A stretch of DNA of 64,000 bases from Alphaproteobacteria bacterium (GTDB lineage: Bacteria > Pseudomonadota > Alphaproteobacteria > Rhizobiales > Beijerinckiaceae): assembly GCA_021325385.1 (NCBI GenBank), contig JAJPHH010000028.1, positions 53,348-117,347 on the forward strand, read 5' to 3'. Of this stretch, positions 59,273-64,000 are shown piece by piece (the stretch's first letter is position 1; each line of letters opens with the position of its first letter). Under the pieces are notes generated by a model. It saw nothing but the letters and a program-made list of their open reading frames with translations. It was not told the origin of the DNA and ran no database searches. A program made the translations under genes and the position numbers.

Positions 59273-61684
59273 ATGAAATTCACCCTCTCCTGGCTCAAGG
59301 ATCACCTCGAGACCTCCGCGTCGCTCGACGAGATCGTCGAGGCGCTGACGCGGATCGGCCTCGAGGTCGAGAATCTCGAGAATCCGGCGGCGAAATATGC
59401 CGGCTTCGTCGTCGCGCGGGTGATCGAAGCCAGGCAGCACCCGAACGCCGACCGCTTGCGCGTCTGCATCGTCGATGCAGACGGCGAGCCGGTCCAGGTC
59501 GTGTGCGGCGCGCCCAATGCGCGCACGGGCATGAAAAGCGTGTTTTCGCCGGTCGGAACCTATATTCCCGGCAAGAAGATCACCCTGACCAAGGGGACGA
59601 TCCGCGGCGTCGACTCGAACGGCATGCTGTGCTCAGCCGCTGAGCTCGAACTGTCCGAGGACCATACCGGCATCATCGATCTTCCGGCCGACGCGCCGGT
59701 CGGCGTCCCATACGCGACCTATGCGGGTCTCGACGATCCGGTGATCGAGATCAATCTGACGCCCAATCGTCCGGACGCGACCGCCGTCTCCGGAATCGCC
59801 CGCGACCTCGCCGCGGCCGGTCTTGGAACGCTGAAGACCAAGGCGCCGGCGCCGGTCGCGGGGAAGTTCGATTGTCCGGTAAAGGTGCGGCTCGATTTCG
59901 CTCCCGCCGACGCGCATCTCTGCCCGGCTTTCGCGCTGCGCCTCGTGCGCGGCGTCAAGAACGGCCCTTCGCCGGAATGGATGCAGAAGCGCTTGCGCGC
60001 GATCGGCCTTAGGCCGATCAACGCGCTGGTCGACATCACCAATTACGTCACCTTCGATCGCGGCCGGCCGCTGCACGTCTTCGACGCAGCCAAGGTCGCT
60101 GGGGATTTGACGGTGCGGCGCGCTCGAAAAGGCGAAAAAGTCCTCGCCCTGGACGGACGCCTATACGAGCTCGACGACAGCGCCGTCGTTATCGCCGACG
60201 AGAAGGGCGTCGAGTCGATCGCCGGCATTATGGGCGGCGAGCATACGGGCTGCGACGAGCGGACGACGGACGTCCTCATCGAGAGCGCGCTGTGGGACCC
60301 GGTCAATATCGCCCAGAGCGGCCGCAAGCTCGGCATTGTGACCGACGCGCGCTACCGCTTCGAGCGCGGCGTCGATCCGGCCTTCTGCATTCCTGGGGCG
60401 GAGCTCGCGACAGAGATGGTGATCGAGCTTTGCGGCGGCGAGCCGTCGCGCCTTTTCGTCGCGGGCGCGCCGCCCAAAGGTACGAAGCTGGTCGATTTCC
60501 CTTTCAGCGAAGTCCGCCGCCTCACCGGTCTCGACATTCCCAAGGCCGAAGGCGAGGCGATTCTGGCGAAGCTCGGTTTCGCCGTCCTGAGCGACGACAA
60601 GGTCGAAGCGCCTTCTTGGCGGCCCGACATCGACGGCAAGGCCGATATTGTCGAACAGATCGTACGCATCGCCGGCCTCGATCGCGTCCCGCCGAACCCG
60701 CTCGAGAGGCTGGAGCCGAGCGTCGCCAAGCCCGTCCTCACCCTTCTGCAGAAGCGCACGCGCACGGCCAAGCGCGCGCTCGCCGCGCTCGGTCTCCGCG
60801 AGGCGGTGACGTGGTCGTTCATCGCCGAGCCGACGGCCGAGCTGTTCGGCGGCGGCAATCCCGCGCTCGCGCTCGCCAACCCGATCGCCGCCGATCTTTC
60901 CGACATGCGGCCAAGCCTCATTCCTGGCCTCGCCGCCGCGGCCGAACGCAACGCGCGGCGCGGCTTCCGCGACGTCGCCCTGTTCGAAGTCGGCCAGATT
61001 TTCCTGGGAACGGGCGAGCGCGACCAGCGCGTCGCCGCCGCGGCTCTGCGGCGCGGCTTGGCCAAAGCCGAGGGCGCCGGCCGCCATTGGCTTGGCGGCG
61101 GCGGCGCGGTGGATGTGTTCGATGCGAAAGCCGACGCTTTCGCGCTGCTCGCGGCGCTCGGCGTTCCGACCGGCGGCCTCCAGATCGTCCCGGGCGGCGC
61201 GCGCTTCCTCCATCCCGGCCGCTCCGCGCGGTTGCAATTCGGGCCGCAAAACGTGATCGGCTGGTTCGGCCAGCTGCATCCCGACGCGCTGGAGGCGCTG
61301 GATATGGAAGGGCCGATCGCCGCGTTCGAGATTGTTCTCGACGCGTTGCCGGCGCCCAAAGCGCGATCGACCAAGGCCAAAGCGAAGCTCGAGCGCTCCG
61401 AATTCATGCCGGTCGAGCGCGACCTCGCCTTCGTCGTCGAGAAGAGCGTTCCCGCCGCCGATCTGGTCAGGGCCGCGCAAGCGGCCGAGCGCAACCTCGT
61501 CGCCGCGGCGCAAGTTTTCGATGTTTACGAAGGCCAGGGCGTGCCGCCCGGCCGTAAATCCGTCGCGATTTCGGTGACATTGCAGCCGAAAGACCGGACG
61601 CTGACCGACGCGGAGATCGACGCAGTCATCGCCAAAATCGTCGCCGAGGCGGCGAGGAAAACCGGCGCGGCGCTGCGCGGTTGA
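59273..61684 (+). CDS. pheT: phenylalanine-tRNA ligase subunit beta
   Basis: [39 protein letters not shown]...[16 protein letters not shown]. Confidence 0.97.
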   Translation: MKFTLSWLKDHLETSASLDEIVEALTRIGLEVENLENPAAKYAGFVVARVIEARQHPNADRLRVCIVDADGEPVQVVCGAPNARTGMKSVFSPVGTYIPGKKITLTKGTIRGVDSNGMLCSAAELELSEDHTGIIDLPADAPVGVPYATYAGLDDPVIEINLTPNRPDATAVSGIARDLAAAGLGTLKTKAPAPVAGKFDCPVKVRLDFAPADAHLCPAFALRLVRGVKNGPSPEWMQKRLRAIGLRPINALVDITNYVTFDRGRPLHVFDAAKVAGDLTVRRARKGEKVLALDGRLYELDDSAVVIADEKGVESIAGIMGGEHTGCDERTTDVLIESALWDPVNIAQSGRKLGIVTDARYRFERGVDPAFCIPGAELATEMVIELCGGEPSRLFVAGAPPKGTKLVDFPFSEVRRLTGLDIPKAEGEAILAKLGFAVLSDDKVEAPSWRPDIDGKADIVEQIVRIAGLDRVPPNPLERLEPSVAKPVLTLLQKRTRTAKRALAALGLREAVTWSFIAEPTAELFGGGNPALALANPIAADLSDMRPSLIPGLAAAAERNARRGFRDVALFEVGQIFLGTGERDQRVAAAALRRGLAKAEGAGRHWLGGGGAVDVFDAKADAFALLAALGVPTGGLQIVPGGARFLHPGRSARLQFGPQNVIGWFGQLHPDALEALDMEGPIAAFEIVLDALPAPKARSTKAKAKLERSEFMPVERDLAFVVEKSVPAADLVRAAQAAERNLVAAAQVFDVYEGQGVPPGRKSVAISVTLQPKDRTLTDAEIDAVIAKIVAEAARKTGAALRG

Positions 61685-61710
61685 AGAGTGCAGGGGAGAC
61701 GACGATTCGG

Positions 61711-62001
61711 ATGTCGCGTTACTGTGTCGTTCTCGCTTTGGCGTTTGCCGTCGTCTCGACGGCGCGCGCCGGAACTTATCCTGATTGTGACAAATACGAG
61801 GAGCCGCTCGCCTACAATCAGTGTCTCGCCTCCCATGGTCCGTCGGCGCTCCGCGCGCTGGCCGCGACCCCCGACGACGGCGCGGGCGCGGAAATCCATG
61901 GAATCAGCGGAATCCAAAAAGCGCGCCCGTTCCATCGCGCGCATGGCCGGATGAGCGCGACCTTTACGATTGAAGGCGCGCGTCCCGGACGTCGGCATTG
62001 A
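61711..62001 (+). CDS. hypothetical secreted protein
   Basis: MSRYCVVLALAFAVVSTARAGTYPDCDKYEEPLAYNQCLASHG; signal peptide and paired cysteines. Confidence 0.7.
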   Translation: MSRYCVVLALAFAVVSTARAGTYPDCDKYEEPLAYNQCLASHGPSALRALAATPDDGAGAEIHGISGIQKARPFHRAHGRMSATFTIEGARPGRRH

Positions 62002-62220
62002 AAAATTTTCGCCCCGCCTGGATCTGCGCGTTTTATACTTGTTGTATATGTAATAAAAATTATATCCTAGAATTTCCTCGTATATTGTGCTATCCGCTTC
62101 TTCTGACAGGCAAATCTTGCATTCCATGGAAGTGAAATAGGCCGAAGCGGCGGTTGCGAGCGCCTTGAATTTGGGCCGTGGACGAACATCTATCGGCGAC
62201 GGTCCTTCGTACTTTACGAG

Positions 62221-62544
62221 TTGGCTATGAGCGAAGTCATCACCGCCAGTCGCCTGATCGACGGCATTGTCGTCTTCCAGGCCGAAGAGGGCTGGGTCGA
62301 AGATTTCGCCAAGGCGGCGGTCTACGATACGGCGGAGGCGAGCAAGGCGGCGCTTGAGCGCGCCAAAGAGGACGAGGCCCGCGACATCGTGGTCGAGCCT
62401 TACTCGGTTGTCGTCGAAATGCGCAGCGGCCATTACGCGCCGAAAGCTTTGCGAGAATTCATCCGCGCCTCCGGGCCGACGACGAGGCTTGATCTCGGCA
62501 AACAGGCGCAGGGGCAAGCGCCGCGCTTTGTCGAGCGGCGCTGA
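62221..62544 (+). CDS. DUF2849-family protein
   Basis: MSEVITASRLIDGIVVFQAEEGWVEDFAKAAVYDT; sits directly upstream of the sulfite reductase gene. Confidence 0.85.
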   Translation: MAMSEVITASRLIDGIVVFQAEEGWVEDFAKAAVYDTAEASKAALERAKEDEARDIVVEPYSVVVEMRSGHYAPKALREFIRASGPTTRLDLGKQAQGQAPRFVERR

Positions 62545-62555
62545 CGGAGGCCGAC

Positions 62556-64000
62556 ATGTACCGCTATGACGAATTCGACGCGGCTTTCGTCGCACAGCGC
62601 GTCGCTCAGTTCCGCGATCAGGTCGAGCGCCGCATCAAGGGCGAATTGACCGAGGAGCAGTTCCGGCCGCATCGCCTGATGAACGGCCTTTATCTGCAAT
62701 TGCACGCCTATATGCTGCGCATCGCCGTGCCCTATGGCACGCTGGCGTCGCGGCAGATGCGCAAGCTCGCCGAGATCGCGCGCAAATACGATCGCGGCTA
62801 CGGCCATTTCACGACCCGGCAGAACCTCCAGTTCCATTGGCCGGCTTTGAAGGACGTTCCGGATATTTTGAGCGAGCTCGCCACTGTCGAGATGCATGCG
62901 ATCCAGACGTCAGGCAATTGCATTCGCAACGTCACCGCCGACCATTTCGCCGGCGCGACCGCCGACGAAATTACGGACCCGCGTCCCTATGCCGAGATCA
63001 TCCGGCAATGGTCGTCGCTGCATCCGGAATTTTCCTTCCTGCCGCGCAAGTTCAAGATCGCGGTCAACGCCGCGCCGAAGGATCGCGCCGCGATCCAGGC
63101 GCATGACATCGGCTTGCAGGTCGTGCGCAACGACAGAGGCGAGTTGGGCTTTGCCGTCTATGTCGGCGGCGGCCTCGGCCGCACCCCGATGATCGCCTAC
63201 AAGGTCCGCGATTTCCTGCCCGAGTCGGACCTTCTCGCCTATATCGCTGCGATTTTGCGCGTCTACAATCTCGAAGGCCGCCGCGACAATAAGTTCAAGG
63301 CGCGCATCAAGATTCTCGTGCACGAGAAGGGTCAGGCGGCTTTGCGCGACGCGGTCGAGCAGGAATTCGCCGCAAGCCCGCGCGACGGGCTCGAACTGCC
63401 CGTCGAGGAGATCGAACGCATCCGCGCCTATTTCGCGCCGCCGGCGCTCGATCCGAAACGGCCGGTCAGCGAGCGCTGCGAGCGCCGGCGCGGCAAGGAC
63501 GCCAAGTTCAAAAGCTTCATGGAGCGCAATGTCGCCGCGCACAAGGTCGCCGGCTACGCGATCGTTACAATCTCGCTCAAGCCGATCGGCGGCACGCCGG
63601 GCGATTGCTCGGCCGATCAGATGGACGCCGTGGCCGACCTCGCCGAGGATTATTCCGCCGACGAACTGCGCGTCTCGCACGAGCAGAACCTCGTCCTGCC
63701 GCATGTCGCGCTCGACGATCTGCCGGCGGTCTATGACCGGCTCGCTTCGGTCGGCTTGGCGACGCCCAACGCCGGCTTGGTCAGCGACATCATCTCTTGC
63801 CCGGGCCTCGATTATTGCTCGCTCGCCACGGCGCGCTCGATTCCGGTCGCACAGCGTCTCTCCCAACATTTCGGCGACGGCGCGCGGGCCAAGGAGATCG
63901 GGCCGCTCAAGATCAAGATTTCCGGCTGCATCAACGCCTGCGGCCATCATCACGTCGGCCATATCGGCATTCTCGGCCTCGAGCGCGCCGGCGAAGAGAC
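62556..64000 (+). CDS. cysI: nitrite/sulfite reductase hemoprotein, 3'-truncated by the window edge
   Basis: MYRYDEFDAAFVAQRVAQFRDQVERRIKGELTEEQFRPHRLMNGLYLQLHAYMLRIAVPYG...GHFTTRQNLQFHW...KISGCINACGHHHVGHIGILG; open to the window end, absent from the ORF track. Confidence 0.93.
   Translation, partial: MYRYDEFDAAFVAQRVAQFRDQVERRIKGELTEEQFRPHRLMNGLYLQLHAYMLRIAVPYGTLASRQMRKLAEIARKYDRGYGHFTTRQNLQFHWPALKDVPDILSELATVEMHAIQTSGNCIRNVTADHFAGATADEITDPRPYAEIIRQWSSLHPEFSFLPRKFKIAVNAAPKDRAAIQAHDIGLQVVRNDRGELGFAVYVGGGLGRTPMIAYKVRDFLPESDLLAYIAAILRVYNLEGRRDNKFKARIKILVHEKGQAALRDAVEQEFAASPRDGLELPVEEIERIRAYFAPPALDPKRPVSERCERRRGKDAKFKSFMERNVAAHKVAGYAIVTISLKPIGGTPGDCSADQMDAVADLAEDYSADELRVSHEQNLVLPHVALDDLPAVYDRLASVGLATPNAGLVSDIISCPGLDYCSLATARSIPVAQRLSQHFGDGARAKEIGPLKIKISGCINACGHHHVGHIGILGLERAGEE

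Overview
GC-rich chromosomal window, probably from an alphaproteobacterium of the Rhizobiales/Beijerinckiaceae-Methylocystaceae type (inferred from gene content and order; not tested). Most of it is ordinary core metabolism: scoAB CoA-transferase, trmJ, prfC, pgeF/midA-like/lgt, pntAA-AB-B, an mdh-sucC-sucD-sucA-sucB-lpd TCA cluster, a lipid A/Kdo cluster (acyltransferase, waaA, lpxK), a minus-strand block of NUDIX, PhzF and pdxY, adenine deaminase, a DegP-like protease, ELM1-like, greA, carB, rpmI-rplT-pheS-pheT, and DUF2849-cysI running off the right edge. The accessory layer is more interesting. There are four PIN-domain toxin-antitoxin modules, one of them inserted between sucC and sucD. 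A DUF4160/DUF2442 pair is inserted between pheS and pheT. At least two dispersed palindromic repeat families are present, including three 85-bp copies of one family, two of which flank sucB. A ~111-bp MITE-like element ends scoB. Three long inverted repeats are stacked in the 587-bp convergent intergenic region at 13.43-14.01 kb. Several candidate operators could be read directly. I found no tRNA/rRNA genes, CRISPR arrays or complete IS elements. I did not find a clearly new multi-gene defence or metabolic system. The best candidates for undescribed biology are the stacked long hairpins and the TA-like pairs embedded in essential operons.
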